DNA of 64,000 nt from Pseudoalteromonas denitrificans DSM 6059. Lineage in GTDB: Bacteria > Pseudomonadota > Gammaproteobacteria > Enterobacterales > Alteromonadaceae. The notes under the pieces were generated by a model. That model searched no databases and had not been told where the DNA came from. It saw nothing but the letters and a program-made list of their open reading frames with translations. Shown one piece after another: positions 1 to 8,982 of this stretch. How positions within the stretch are numbered: the first letter of the stretch is position 1; each line of letters begins with the position of its first letter. Location: positions 43,776-107,775 of the forward strand of contig NZ_FOLO01000013.1 of assembly GCF_900112265.1 (NCBI RefSeq). Reading direction: 5' to 3'. Both the position numbers and the translations under genes were made by a program.

Positions 1-416
1 AATCTAAAACAGAGTTCAAAGATTTTCCACTAGATAAAATTGGTGAAGTGAGCCCTAACTTATCGGGGTTTAGTTTTAGAGACTCACCTGAATGGACTGC
101 GAACCTAAGTGCAACATATGTGGGTGATAATGGTTTTTTTGCTAATATAAATGCAAATTATGTTGATGAGTCTCGTGCTTTATCAAACCCTTTTGCACAA
201 GGAAAAGTAGCTGGTGATACAGATTTTGATCCTATGGATCAAGCTGTCACTTTAGTGAATACGCGAATAGGCTATGAGTGGGATACTGTGGGTTTATACT
301 TAACAGTGACTAACTTATTGGATAAAGAATATTTGTCTGATATTGATACCGGATATGATGTTGAAACGTATGGTGCACCAAGGCAAGCTGCGCTTAAATT
401 TCAAGTTGATTTCTAA
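1..416 (+). CDS. TonB-dependent receptor, C-terminal fragment
   Basis: This is the last 137 codons of an outer-membrane TonB-dependent receptor; the frame is open to the left edge from base 3, so the gene starts outside the window. The visible part alternates hydrophobic and polar residues as in barrel strands. It contains the segment LYLTVTNLLDKEY, a typical receptor motif in the last strands (LxxxVxNLxDxxY), and ends in Phe (FQVDF), the usual C-terminal aromatic needed for barrel assembly. The GTG at 48 is in frame but is not the real start. Substrate cannot be told from this fragment. A terminator follows at 436-465. Confidence 0.88.
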   Translation, partial: SKTEFKDFPLDKIGEVSPNLSGFSFRDSPEWTANLSATYVGDNGFFANINANYVDESRALSNPFAQGKVAGDTDFDPMDQAVTLVNTRIGYEWDTVGLYLTVTNLLDKEYLSDIDTGYDVETYGAPRQAALKFQVDF

Positions 417-435
417 AAAATAATTCTAATTAAGT

Positions 436-465
436 AGGTCTGCTTTAGTGGCAGATCTCTTTTTC
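436..465 (+). terminator. Rho-independent terminator of the TonB receptor gene
   Basis: The arms AGGTCTGC (436-443) and GCAGATCT (451-458) pair over 8 bp with one G-T wobble and a 7-base loop. A CTTTTTC tract follows. It lies 20 bases after the receptor stop codon. Confidence 0.75.
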
Positions 466-631
466 ATTTACTTAATAAGTGAAATAATCTTGCCATATTT
501 ATAAAGAATGATTGATACTTGATAGTTTAAAATCTATCACTGAGTGAAAAAAACTTAAACATTAATGATATAAAACGAGAGATGATTTCTAAAAATTCTT
601 ATTTAGAAATAAAGTTTGATAAGATTTAAAA

Positions 632-706
632 TGGCTGGAATACCAGGATTTGAACCTGGGAATGCCGAGATCAAAACCCGGTGCCTTACCGCTTGGCGAT
701 ATTCCA
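632..706 (-). tRNA. tRNA-Gln (anticodon TTG)
   Basis: The 75-base gene folds as a full cloverleaf. The acceptor arms TGGAATA and TATTCCA pair perfectly, followed by discriminator G and an encoded CCA. The anticodon loop reads TTTTGAT, giving anticodon TTG. It is the last gene of a three-tRNA cluster (Met-Leu-Gln in the direction of transcription). Confidence 0.96.
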
Positions 707-734
707 ACAAATTTAAAATTTACATCAACTAAAA

Positions 735-819
<85 letters not shown>

Positions 820-856
820 ATTTTAAGTATCTTAGTCTATTACATAGAAAAGTAAA

Positions 857-933
857 TGGTGGCTACGACGGGATTTGAACCTGTGACCCCATCATTATGA
901 GTGATGTGCTCTAACCAGCTGAGCTACGTAGCC
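857..933 (-). tRNA. tRNA-Met, elongator (anticodon CAT)
   Basis: The 77-base gene is almost identical to E. coli elongator tRNA-Met. Acceptor GGCTACG pairs with CGTAGCC, followed by A and an encoded CCA. The anticodon loop is CTCATAA. It lies first in the cluster, directly after the promoter at 965-993. Confidence 0.97.
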
Positions 934-964
934 ATTACTTAATCATCTACATGATGCGGAGCGC

Positions 965-993
965 ATTATGCTGATACATACGTGAATCGTCAA
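965..993 (-). promoter_or_regulatory. Sigma-70 promoter of the tRNA cluster, stringent type
   Basis: On the minus strand there is a -35 box TTGACG (988-993), a 17-base spacer and a -10 box CATAAT (965-970). The discriminator that follows is GC-rich (GCGCTCCGC), the kind expected for stable-RNA promoters repressed by ppGpp. It lies 32 bases upstream of tRNA-Met. Confidence 0.85.
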
Positions 994-1083
994 CCTTTTT
1001 TTTAGAAGTATGAGTTTTTAATTGATATCGTAATTATAGAATATTAGGATATGTACCATTAATGGAATTAAGTTAGGTAAATT

Positions 1084-1992
1084 ATGAGCAGTAAGGCCAG
1101 TCATTCACAAGGTGTATTGTTATTTAAATTAAATGCAACTCAGTTATTTGCAATGGGTACACTCAAAGTTAAAGAGCTTGTGCGTTACTCTAAAATGAGT
1201 AAATTACCTAACTCACATCCAACGGTGATAGGTACGGCAACAATTAGAAGTCGCTCTATTCCTATTATTGATATGGCTAAAGCTGTGGGCTATAGAGCAA
1301 TATCTGAAGAGGAATTAAAAGATAGCTATATTATTATTACAGATTGCCAACGCAAGGAAGTCGGGTTTTTAGTCCGTGGCATTGATAAAATAATTAACTG
1401 TAATTGGAAAGATATTAAGCCACCTCCAAGCAATGTCGGTAGAGATGCTTTTTTAACTGGTGTAACACAATTTAATAATAAAATAGTACAGCTATTGGAT
1501 GTGGAATTATTACTTTCAAATGTTTACCCAGATGATGCAGTTCATTCATATCCAAGTTTAACTGACATACAAAGGGAAATGGTCAAACCATTAAATATTT
1601 TATTAGTTGATGACTCTCGTGTTGCCAGAAAACAATTATCTGATGCATTAAATGGTTTAAATATCCCGTATAAAGTTGCAACCAATGGTCAAGAAGCACT
1701 TGATGTGATGAAGCAAAGTGCAACAGCAGATGAACAAGTACATTTACTTGTTAGCGATATTGAAATGCCAGGTTTAGATGGGTATGAGCTTGCATTTGAA
1801 GTGAAAAATACCCCACATCTTGCAAGTGCATACATTATTTTACATACATCATTATCCAGTGAAATTAGTGTGAGTCAGGCGCATCAAGTGGGCGCAAACG
1901 AAGCTTTAACAAAATTTGATGCGACTGAACTGATTGAAGCTATTTTGCGTGGTGCACAACACCATTATGAATTAGAGTCACAAATGGCATAA
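1084..1992 (+). CDS. cheV: Chemotaxis coupling/response-regulator protein CheV
   Basis: CheV couples chemoreceptors to the CheA kinase and also accepts phosphate. The 302-residue protein has a CheW-like domain (about 10-150) and a receiver domain (about 170-295). In the receiver the acidic pair is DD 176-177, the phosphorylation site is Asp227 in VSDIEMPGLDG, and the switch and lysine positions lie in HTSLSS and LTKFDA. Length and order match the CheV family. It stands alone, without other che genes in the window, which is common for cheV paralogues. ATG start with AGGTAA just upstream. Confidence 0.93.
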   Translation: MSSKASHSQGVLLFKLNATQLFAMGTLKVKELVRYSKMSKLPNSHPTVIGTATIRSRSIPIIDMAKAVGYRAISEEELKDSYIIITDCQRKEVGFLVRGIDKIINCNWKDIKPPPSNVGRDAFLTGVTQFNNKIVQLLDVELLLSNVYPDDAVHSYPSLTDIQREMVKPLNILLVDDSRVARKQLSDALNGLNIPYKVATNGQEALDVMKQSATADEQVHLLVSDIEMPGLDGYELAFEVKNTPHLASAYIILHTSLSSEISVSQAHQVGANEALTKFDATELIEAILRGAQHHYELESQMA

Positions 1993-2139
1993 CTGAAGTT
2001 AATGCAATAAATTTGCTTTTAATGAGCGAGTTTTAAAAAATAAATCACTGTTTTTTCATAATAAGATTTAAGACTGATGGTAAATTTACCTGTAAAAGCC
2101 TAAAATTAAAATCAAATATTGAAACCTCATTATATTCAT

Positions 2140-4824
2140 ATGTTACTTATTCGAATTTTATCATTTTTTTCTATTTTGGCTTGTTTTATAAGCTTTCAAA
2201 GTAATTCAGCTCCAGTAAGTGAAGGCATGTGTATCTTGTTAAAACAACAGGTGCAGCAATTTAGTCATGCAACTAAAAGTAGGCAATATCGTAATGCTAA
2301 ACGAGCATATGAAAGAGGGTGTTATAAAACTAAAACGGTAGAAACAAAAACAACTCAAATTAAACCTAATGTTGCACCTAAAACAACATTACAACAAAAA
2401 ATTGAACCTGTGCTGATTGAGCCAATTAGTTCTTCTGAAGCTGAAGTTTTACCTAACGAGGTGGAAGTACTTCCAATAGATAATAATGCAGAACAAACCG
2501 GTACTAAAGAAGTGGAGGCAATCCCTGTTGAGGTAGTACCCATTGATGATAAAAAATTAAATGAACAAAAATCAGTCGCGGCTGCTAATGCTAATAAGGC
2601 GCAAGTTAATCAAAAAGCGATAAATCTAACTCCAAATAAGTCAAATGACTTGTTAGATGTTTATCTTTTACCGAGTTTACTTTTATTGGGAGTATGTATC
2701 TTAGCTGCTTTTGTTATTTTCTATATCAAACCAAGAAAAGATAAATTAAAAGAAAATATTAAACAATTAAAATCAAAAGCTGAAAAAGTAAAGTCTTCAA
2801 TACCTAAAAAAAGTGATATCACTAAAAATGGTCCACTAAGATTCGGTCCATTAATTTCCAGTAAAAAGCCGGTTATAAAAAAACGGAAAAAAGATGAGTT
2901 AGATAGAGAAATATATAAATCTTTTAAGCATTTGGTATTGCGACTGGAAAATAAACAATTAGAAAAAGTTGAACGTATCACAGTTTCCCAATATGGTATT
3001 TTTGTTATCGAAAGCCAACGTTTTTCTGGTGATATTTTTGGCGGTCTAAATTCTGCTAAATGGACAAGTAAAACACAAGACAACTTAGTTGAATTTGATA
3101 ATCCAATTCAGCTAGTGAAACAAAAAAGTACGGCTTTAAGTAAATTTTTAGATTCTAAAGAAAATTTTCAGTTAATTGTCTTATTTGATGACTCGGCCGT
3201 TTTTAAAGCGCCAATGCCTGCAGCTGTTATGCACAGGAAAAAACTTAATGCATATATAAAAAGTTTTAAAGAGTTGATTTACAGTGATGAACAATGTGAA
3301 GCATTTAATTTGGCAATAAATGAAAAAGTGAATTCAGACTGGGCAAAAGGGCAAAAACAGGATGAGCCTCATAAGGCTCCAGCTCTTGATAAAGTGAAAA
3401 ATGAGACGAAAAAAGTACAAGAAAATATCTCTAGAATTGATAATTCACCTCAACCTCAACCTCAACCTCAACCTCAAGAAAAGCCAATCATAAATAAAGA
3501 GGAAGAGGCTCAAGAAGGGTCAAATGAAAAACATTTATCTTTAGAGGAGACTTTAAATAGCCTTTCTAAAAATGAGGCTCATTTACCCAACGTTCATCCT
3601 GAAGAACAAGAGTTACCTCAAAATAAATCGCCTGAAGAAGCTCCTTTCAGTGGTGAAGAGGAGTCCTTTTCTGAGCTACCATCACACGATGATTTTTTAT
3701 CTAGTTTAGAAATGCCAGAACAAATTAAAGATGATACTGCTGTTAAAGAGAGTCAAAAACAACAACTTGATGAAGAATTTGATGAAAAAGAGATGTTGGC
3801 TGAATTAGAAAAAGCAAAAAAAGAAATGTCCGCTTATTTAAATGATGATATAGGGCAAGTTTCAAAAGAAGCTGTAACCATCAATGAGACAGGTGTAGAA
3901 AAAACGACTGTAACTGACAATCTAATAGATATTAACAATGAAGACATAAAGCAATCGGACGAGACTTCATCTGATTATTTAGAAAAAGAGCTTGAGGATA
4001 ATGTTAAAACAGATGCTGTTGAGGTGAATACACATGTTGATGGCAGTGAAGTTGATATTGTTAATGAAGACATAAAACAAACGGGCGAGACTTCATCTGA
4101 TTATTTAGAAAAAGAACTTGAGGCTAATGTTGAAGTAGATGCTGTTGAGGTGAATACATGTGTTGATGGCAGTGAAGTTGAGATTGTTAATGAAGACATA
4201 AAGCAAGCGGATGAGGTTTTGTCTGCTTATTTAGAGAAAGAGCTTGAGGTTAATATTGAAACTGATGCTGTTGAGGTGAATACACGTGTTGATGGCAGTG
4301 AAGTTGAGATTGTTAATGAAGACATAAAGCAAGCGGATGAGGCATTGTCTGCTTACTTGGAAAAAGAGCTTGAGGTTAATATTGAAACTGATGAAACTAT
4401 TGAGGTAACGAATATTGGTATTGATACAGCTAATGGGGATATAAAACAAGCAGATGAGGCTTTGTCAGCTTACTTGGAAAAGGAGCTTGAAGGTAACATT
4501 GAGATAGATACAGTCGAAACTGTTAATATTGATAATGTAGACATTAGCTCTGATAAGCTATTAAAAGGGAATGAAGAGACTCAAGAAAATATAAAACCAG
4601 AAAAAGCTGGAAGTGATGATGTATTCTCAAATCTTTCTCTAGATCCTACATGGGATCCTAGTTCTTCTGAAACACCTATCAATCCAACACTCAAAAAAGA
4701 AAATAATTTAATAAAAGATAAAAAAGAACAAAACGATAGCATTTTCTCTAATATGCAACTTGATCCTACATGGGATCCTAAAACACAAAGTAGCTCTGAT
4801 AAATCAAAAGGTAAACCGGAATAA
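2140..4824 (+). CDS. Membrane-anchored NERD-domain protein with C-terminal acidic repeats
   Basis: From the ATG the protein has about 894 residues. It begins with a hydrophobic signal segment and a short Cys-containing region, then a single membrane span at about 170-197 followed by a Lys-rich stretch. A NERD (nuclease-related) domain lies at about 255-345, with the family pattern VERITVSQYGIFVIES, SGDIFGG and W. The remainder is a very acidic, low-complexity tail. That tail holds a (PQ)5 run, a 42-residue unit repeated about five times (SAYLEKELE core) and two copies of LDPTWDP near the end. An in-frame TTG at 2119 would add 7 residues; neither start has a good ribosome binding site. NERD domains are predicted nuclease-like but mostly untested, so no substrate is claimed. 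Confidence 0.75.
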   Translation: MLLIRILSFFSILACFISFQSNSAPVSEGMCILLKQQVQQFSHATKSRQYRNAKRAYERGCYKTKTVETKTTQIKPNVAPKTTLQQKIEPVLIEPISSSEAEVLPNEVEVLPIDNNAEQTGTKEVEAIPVEVVPIDDKKLNEQKSVAAANANKAQVNQKAINLTPNKSNDLLDVYLLPSLLLLGVCILAAFVIFYIKPRKDKLKENIKQLKSKAEKVKSSIPKKSDITKNGPLRFGPLISSKKPVIKKRKKDELDREIYKSFKHLVLRLENKQLEKVERITVSQYGIFVIESQRFSGDIFGGLNSAKWTSKTQDNLVEFDNPIQLVKQKSTALSKFLDSKENFQLIVLFDDSAVFKAPMPAAVMHRKKLNAYIKSFKELIYSDEQCEAFNLAINEKVNSDWAKGQKQDEPHKAPALDKVKNETKKVQENISRIDNSPQPQPQPQPQEKPIINKEEEAQEGSNEKHLSLEETLNSLSKNEAHLPNVHPEEQELPQNKSPEEAPFSGEEESFSELPSHDDFLSSLEMPEQIKDDTAVKESQKQQLDEEFDEKEMLAELEKAKKEMSAYLNDDIGQVSKEAVTINETGVEKTTVTDNLIDINNEDIKQSDETSSDYLEKELEDNVKTDAVEVNTHVDGSEVDIVNEDIKQTGETSSDYLEKELEANVEVDAVEVNTCVDGSEVEIVNEDIKQADEVLSAYLEKELEVNIETDAVEVNTRVDGSEVEIVNEDIKQADEALSAYLEKELEVNIETDETIEVTNIGIDTANGDIKQADEALSAYLEKELEGNIEIDTVETVNIDNVDISSDKLLKGNEETQENIKPEKAGSDDVFSNLSLDPTWDPSSSETPINPTLKKENNLIKDKKEQNDSIFSNMQLDPTWDPKTQSSSDKSKGKPE
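3448..3477 (+). repeat. Hexanucleotide repeat CCTCAA x5
   Basis: Five perfect copies of CCTCAA encode (Pro-Gln)5 in the linker after the NERD domain. The unit is a multiple of three, so copy changes alter linker length without shifting the frame. Confidence 0.9.
3925..4520 (+). repeat. About five tandem 126-bp units coding 42-residue repeats
   Basis: Each unit encodes EVNT-VDGSEVEIVNEDIKQ followed by SAYLEKELE and an acidic spacer. The middle copies are nearly identical at DNA level, while the first and last are partial or diverged. A weaker ancestral copy (EMSAYLNDDIGQ) lies just before the array. Confidence 0.85.
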
Positions 4825-4838
4825 AAGCTATTTTTTGA

Positions 4839-5816
4839 TTACCCTTTGTTATTAATATTGGGTAATTGTTTCAGCTGGCCATTTTTATTTAAATGATAAG
4901 TCGCAAAATCTTCGGCTAAGAATAGGTTTCCACAATAAAATTTTTTGGCTTCATCATGAATGAGTTTAATTGAATTTTTACCATACTGAGTATATCTAGC
5001 GCTAAAATGCGTTAATACTAAATTAGGAAGTTGTAAATTATTAGCGAATAGGGCGATGTCTTTTGCACTTGTATGCATAGGAGCTTTACCAACTTTATCG
5101 GAAACTTCTTGTGTGTAAGTTGCTTCATGGACTAACACATCAAGTGTTTTTGAAGCTTGGGTTAATAGGTTAGGCTGGCAATTGTCTCCTGAAATGATAA
5201 TTTTTCTGGGTCGAATATTGTCAATCCAATAGTCTTTACCTATTAAAGCTCTTGTCTTATCTAAAATTATATTTTCCCCTTTGCATAACCTTCCCCAAAG
5301 AGGTCCTTGAGGTATATTGTCTTGTTTTAGTTTTTCAATATTAAGCTTATGGTCTAAATTAATTTCCGTGAAATACCAAGCATGACTTGGAACGCGATGG
5401 CGTAATTCAACAGCTTCAACCTTAAAACCCGCTATTTCAATATCGTTATCAAGTTCTTCAGTAGCAATAAATTCAATAGAGTAAGGAATATAACAATCCG
5501 TTGTTTTTAAAACGACTGTTATGAATTCTTCTATTGGTTTCGGGGCTATTATTTTAATTGGTTTTGTTCTACCACTCATGCCAGCTGTTGCAAGAATGCC
5601 CGGTAATCCATAACAGTGGTCGCCATGAATATGGGTAATAAAAATAGCTTCGAGTGTTGCTAAAGTATAAGGGGTATGTAGTAATTGCTGTTGAGTTCCT
5701 TCTCCACAGTCAACTAGGCACCAGCCTTTTTCTTTTTCTAAAGAAATGGCTAAACTGGTAACATTACGTTGTTTTGTGGGCAAACCTGCTGAAGTACCTA
5801 AAAATGTAAATTTCAC
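4839..5816 (-). CDS. rnz: Ribonuclease Z
   Basis: This is the metallo-beta-lactamase-fold endonuclease that trims tRNA 3' ends. The 325-residue protein has the N-terminal FLGTSAGLPTKQRN motif, the zinc motif THIHGDH at 61-67 and the later conserved HEATY and LTHFSARY motifs of RNase Z. Its length suits the bacterial short form. All tRNAs in this window encode CCA, so the enzyme would have a secondary role here, as in E. coli (RNase BN/Z). It follows a small gene of unknown function after 12 bases, probably in one operon, and converges with the NERD gene. Confidence 0.93.
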   Translation of the reverse strand: MKFTFLGTSAGLPTKQRNVTSLAISLEKEKGWCLVDCGEGTQQQLLHTPYTLATLEAIFITHIHGDHCYGLPGILATAGMSGRTKPIKIIAPKPIEEFITVVLKTTDCYIPYSIEFIATEELDNDIEIAGFKVEAVELRHRVPSHAWYFTEINLDHKLNIEKLKQDNIPQGPLWGRLCKGENIILDKTRALIGKDYWIDNIRPRKIIISGDNCQPNLLTQASKTLDVLVHEATYTQEVSDKVGKAPMHTSAKDIALFANNLQLPNLVLTHFSARYTQYGKNSIKLIHDEAKKFYCGNLFLAEDFATYHLNKNGQLKQLPNINNKG

Positions 5817-5828
5817 AATATTTAAGCG

Positions 5829-6236
5829 TTAAGCCACCTCTTTATCAAAGCAGGTTTGTAAAAATTCAAAAGATTGTTTTTTTAAAGGAGATATTAAATG
5901 CTCTGTTAATAGAGTGCTTTTTATGAGTTTAACAGTTTGTTCTTTTATCGTTTCATCATGGATATTTTGAGCTCTTTGGAAGATAAACTCGTTTATCTGT
6001 TTGTCTTTAATAATATCACTGCATTTTAATTTTATATCATGTATATAAACTTCATTGTATATTTTAGACTCGCAACTTAATTTGTTTAGATATTTTTTTA
6101 CAGAAATAAATTCAGAATCATCAAGGGCATCATCAATTTTGGTAAATAAAACAACCAAATCTATTAAGGCTTCTTGTTGTACTTGCTCTACACATACACC
6201 TGTATCTAAGTAATTTAATAGGTTTTCAAATTTCAT
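5829..6236 (-). CDS. Small helical protein, possibly TerB-like
   Basis: The 135-residue protein has no signal peptide or membrane segment and looks all-helical. The segment LVVLFTKIDDALDDSEF resembles the acidic helix-loop of TerB-like proteins (where such Asp residues bind metal), but I cannot confirm the family. It sits 12 bases upstream of rnz and is presumably co-transcribed with it. Confidence 0.7.
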   Translation of the reverse strand: MKFENLLNYLDTGVCVEQVQQEALIDLVVLFTKIDDALDDSEFISVKKYLNKLSCESKIYNEVYIHDIKLKCSDIIKDKQINEFIFQRAQNIHDETIKEQTVKLIKSTLLTEHLISPLKKQSFEFLQTCFDKEVA

Positions 6237-6471
6237 TTTAATTCCTTATTATTGTTGTACCCATAGTGTATACCATAAAACGCAATTTAGCTTTAATACC
6301 TATTTATGTTAAATAGTATGAATATTTAACTATATATTAGGCATAAATACTGATAAAAAGCGAAAGCTTAGTATAAATTTAATTCAACTTGATTAATCAA
6401 TCTTAGCCACTTATTCTTTGTAAACCCTTCAATTACTTATGTATTGAAAAGACCCCGAGGTGTTGTTGTTT

Positions 6472-7914
6472 ATGGTACAAAATATAGTCAAAGAATCTGT
6501 TTATAGTAAAACAATTAAAAATTTAATTGGCTCTATTTTTTCGATGACCTCCTTTCAAGATTCCATTTATGAAGTTGCTACTGAATACTTTAAATATGCA
6601 CAAGAAAATGAAATTAAAAAAAATGCGATTGAACAGCAAATCATTTCAGATAAACAGGCATTAGAAAAAGACCCTAAATCAAGTACTCTTAATCACAACA
6701 TTAAAATTTCCCAAAAAATATTAAAAGAATTTAATTTAAAACAAGAAGAAGAAAAACAAAGCCGATTAGAAAAAATAAAAACAATTTGCCATGATATTTT
6801 AAATTTGTGCAAGGGAAAAGACGAGAGCGATCAAAACAATAAATTTGCACGTATTCTTGGTACTATTCAGTTAATGACTCCAACAAACACTAAAGCAGCA
6901 ATTAACCAAAATAAAAAAAGCAAACATTTATATCGTGCTGTTCTGAGTTTATTATTGTTTGAGCAATTAATGAAAGATGAACAAATCACTAATCCTTATA
7001 TTCAGGAAATAAAAAATAGAGCGTTAGACGAGGATGATGATGAAGTTTATCAAAATGAGGTGCAGATCCCCGTTCTTATGTCAGCCCTATTACTTGATGT
7101 TGGGAGTCACCATCCTGATGCTTTAGAGATATTAAAAGGAAAAGATGGGAAATTAAATGAATTTAGAACATTGACTAATGAAGAGCGTTTATCGTTATTA
7201 AAAATTAGTTATCATCAAACAATTAATTATTTAACCCATGGCATCGGGTCTGCCAAATATATTGGCAATAGCAAAGAACAAAGAGATGTTTTTAATAAAA
7301 ATGAAAAAGAAAAAATGTCTTTTATTTTAAATTTATTTAAACGTTCAGTCGACCCTAAGCAAGGGATAGGCAATATAATTAAAATACCTCAAATATACGT
7401 TTCTGTTGTATTAAGTACGCGCAGTAATTTTGTATATCAATCTTTGCCGAAGGTATTTTTACTCTTGCATAAAGGAGCTGAAAAAGGCAGTCATAGTCAA
7501 GTTGTGGTCAACAGTTTACAAAAAATATTAGGCATATACCCACCAGGATTTGGTATTACGTATATTCCAAAAAACGCCGATGGTATAGATTTAGACCGGT
7601 TTGAATATGCAATTGTTTCAGGTATTTATCCAAAAAATCATCACGAACCTATAGTAAGAATTGCAACTAAAAATCTAACTTTTACATCGTCAGGGCATGA
7701 TATTACTGTGCAACCAGATAATAATTTATTTTATGCTAATTGTCGTAAAAAATTAGAAAAAGTCAGTAGTGAAAGGTTAAACGAAATATTACAAAAACTC
7801 TGGTCTAATTTTGAAAACAGAACCAATGAAGCTCAGTTTGTACCTAACTGCTGGGAACCTCATGAGTACTTCTCATATATTAAATATCAAAATTTGTGGA
7901 ATAAAAATAGGTGA
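6472..7914 (+). CDS. Degenerate HD-GYP-like protein
   Basis: The protein has about 480 residues. The middle (about 150-390) resembles HD-GYP c-di-GMP phosphodiesterases, and the region LQKILGIYPPGFGITYIP matches the conserved HD-GYP tail (LGxYPpGsxVxL). The catalytic HD is missing: the equivalent line reads LLLDVGSHHPDAL where LLHDIG would be expected, so it is probably a non-enzymatic relative. A Lys/Glu-rich helical region lies near the N terminus. The ATG at 6472 is preferred, with GAGG at 6457-6460; in-frame GTG/TTG codons at 6460-6468 would overlap or crowd that site. The next gene overlaps its stop codon. Confidence 0.6.
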   Translation: MVQNIVKESVYSKTIKNLIGSIFSMTSFQDSIYEVATEYFKYAQENEIKKNAIEQQIISDKQALEKDPKSSTLNHNIKISQKILKEFNLKQEEEKQSRLEKIKTICHDILNLCKGKDESDQNNKFARILGTIQLMTPTNTKAAINQNKKSKHLYRAVLSLLLFEQLMKDEQITNPYIQEIKNRALDEDDDEVYQNEVQIPVLMSALLLDVGSHHPDALEILKGKDGKLNEFRTLTNEERLSLLKISYHQTINYLTHGIGSAKYIGNSKEQRDVFNKNEKEKMSFILNLFKRSVDPKQGIGNIIKIPQIYVSVVLSTRSNFVYQSLPKVFLLLHKGAEKGSHSQVVVNSLQKILGIYPPGFGITYIPKNADGIDLDRFEYAIVSGIYPKNHHEPIVRIATKNLTFTSSGHDITVQPDNNLFYANCRKKLEKVSSERLNEILQKLWSNFENRTNEAQFVPNCWEPHEYFSYIKYQNLWNKNR

Positions 7915-8972
7915 ATGTGAAATTAAAAAAATTCAAAATAGCGAGTATTAACTTATTTAACTATCTATCTCCTCCATCTGCATATTATGATTTTGAGAAT
8001 ATTTATAGCCAAGCGCAATGGCAAAAAAAACAGCTTTGGTTTCGTTCTTTTTTGTCTGAACATCAACCTGATATTGTTGGTTTTCAAGAAGTGTTTAGTT
8101 CAAAAGAATTAAGTGTTTTATGTAAAAAACAAGGCTTAGATTATTTTGCTGTAGTTGATAAGCCGGAAATAATGAGTGACTTTATTTATAAAAGTCAGGT
8201 AGTTGCAATTGCTGCACGTTATCCTATATTAGCAGTTGAAAAGGTTTTGCCATCTGAAGAATTGGTTAATCACTTAGGGCTAAATGAATTTAACTTTAGT
8301 CGGCAAGTACTGAGAGCAACAATTGATTTACCATCTCTTGGTTTATGTGATTTTTATGTCGTGCATTTTAAATCCAAACGTGCCAATTTAAATGTATCTG
8401 ATGAAAACCTTCCTGGTCTATCAACAAGCGCTTCAATTTTTGCGAAACAATTTCTAGGGCGTTGGAGTGCAGATTTTCAAAGGGGTAATGAGGCCGCTTT
8501 ATTATTTCACGCTATGCTGCAAAGGCGTGAAAAAACCAATCAAGCAATGATTTTATTAGGTGACTTTAACGATAATTTACACTCAGGGGTATTGGATGCG
8601 CTCAATATGCAACGAAAAAAAATCCATAGTGTAGATATAAAAATGAGTGAATTATCACAACTGCCAGATCATGCAATAAATAACTCACTTAAATATTACC
8701 AATTAAATGATGCTCATAATTTATTTATAAAAACGCGTGATTTTAAGACTATGAATCACTTGAGGAAATCAACACATTATTATGGAACACAAGGCTCTGT
8801 GCTTGACTATATCTTATTATCAAATGAGTTTGATACTGAGTGCGGAGCAAGCTTAGCGGAAGTCACCTCTTATGAAACATTTGATAGTCATTTAATAAAT
8901 CCTGAGTATGATATTGATAGCGATTCGACAGATCATGCTCCGGTTATGGCAACAATTACAATAAGAAGTTAA
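7911..8972 (+). CDS. Endonuclease/exonuclease/phosphatase-family hydrolase
   Basis: The 353-residue protein shows the EEP fold motifs in order: IASINLFNYL near the start, the catalytic Glu in DIVGFQEVF, VVHFKSKR, the metal/catalytic motif GDFND, and the closing Asp-His pair in STDHAPV. No signal peptide is visible, so it should be cytoplasmic. The substrate (DNA, phospholipid or inositol phosphate) cannot be told from sequence. The GTG start overlaps the TGA of the preceding gene, indicating translational coupling, and the GDSL lipoprotein follows after 10 bases. Confidence 0.82.
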   Translation: MNVKLKKFKIASINLFNYLSPPSAYYDFENIYSQAQWQKKQLWFRSFLSEHQPDIVGFQEVFSSKELSVLCKKQGLDYFAVVDKPEIMSDFIYKSQVVAIAARYPILAVEKVLPSEELVNHLGLNEFNFSRQVLRATIDLPSLGLCDFYVVHFKSKRANLNVSDENLPGLSTSASIFAKQFLGRWSADFQRGNEAALLFHAMLQRREKTNQAMILLGDFNDNLHSGVLDALNMQRKKIHSVDIKMSELSQLPDHAINNSLKYYQLNDAHNLFIKTRDFKTMNHLRKSTHYYGTQGSVLDYILLSNEFDTECGASLAEVTSYETFDSHLINPEYDIDSDSTDHAPVMATITIRS

Positions 8973-8982
8973 AGAGAAATAG

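Noticed and set aside
3448..3477. CCTCAA repeat as a phase-variation switch
   Set aside because: The unit is six bases, so copy changes keep the frame; only linker length would vary.
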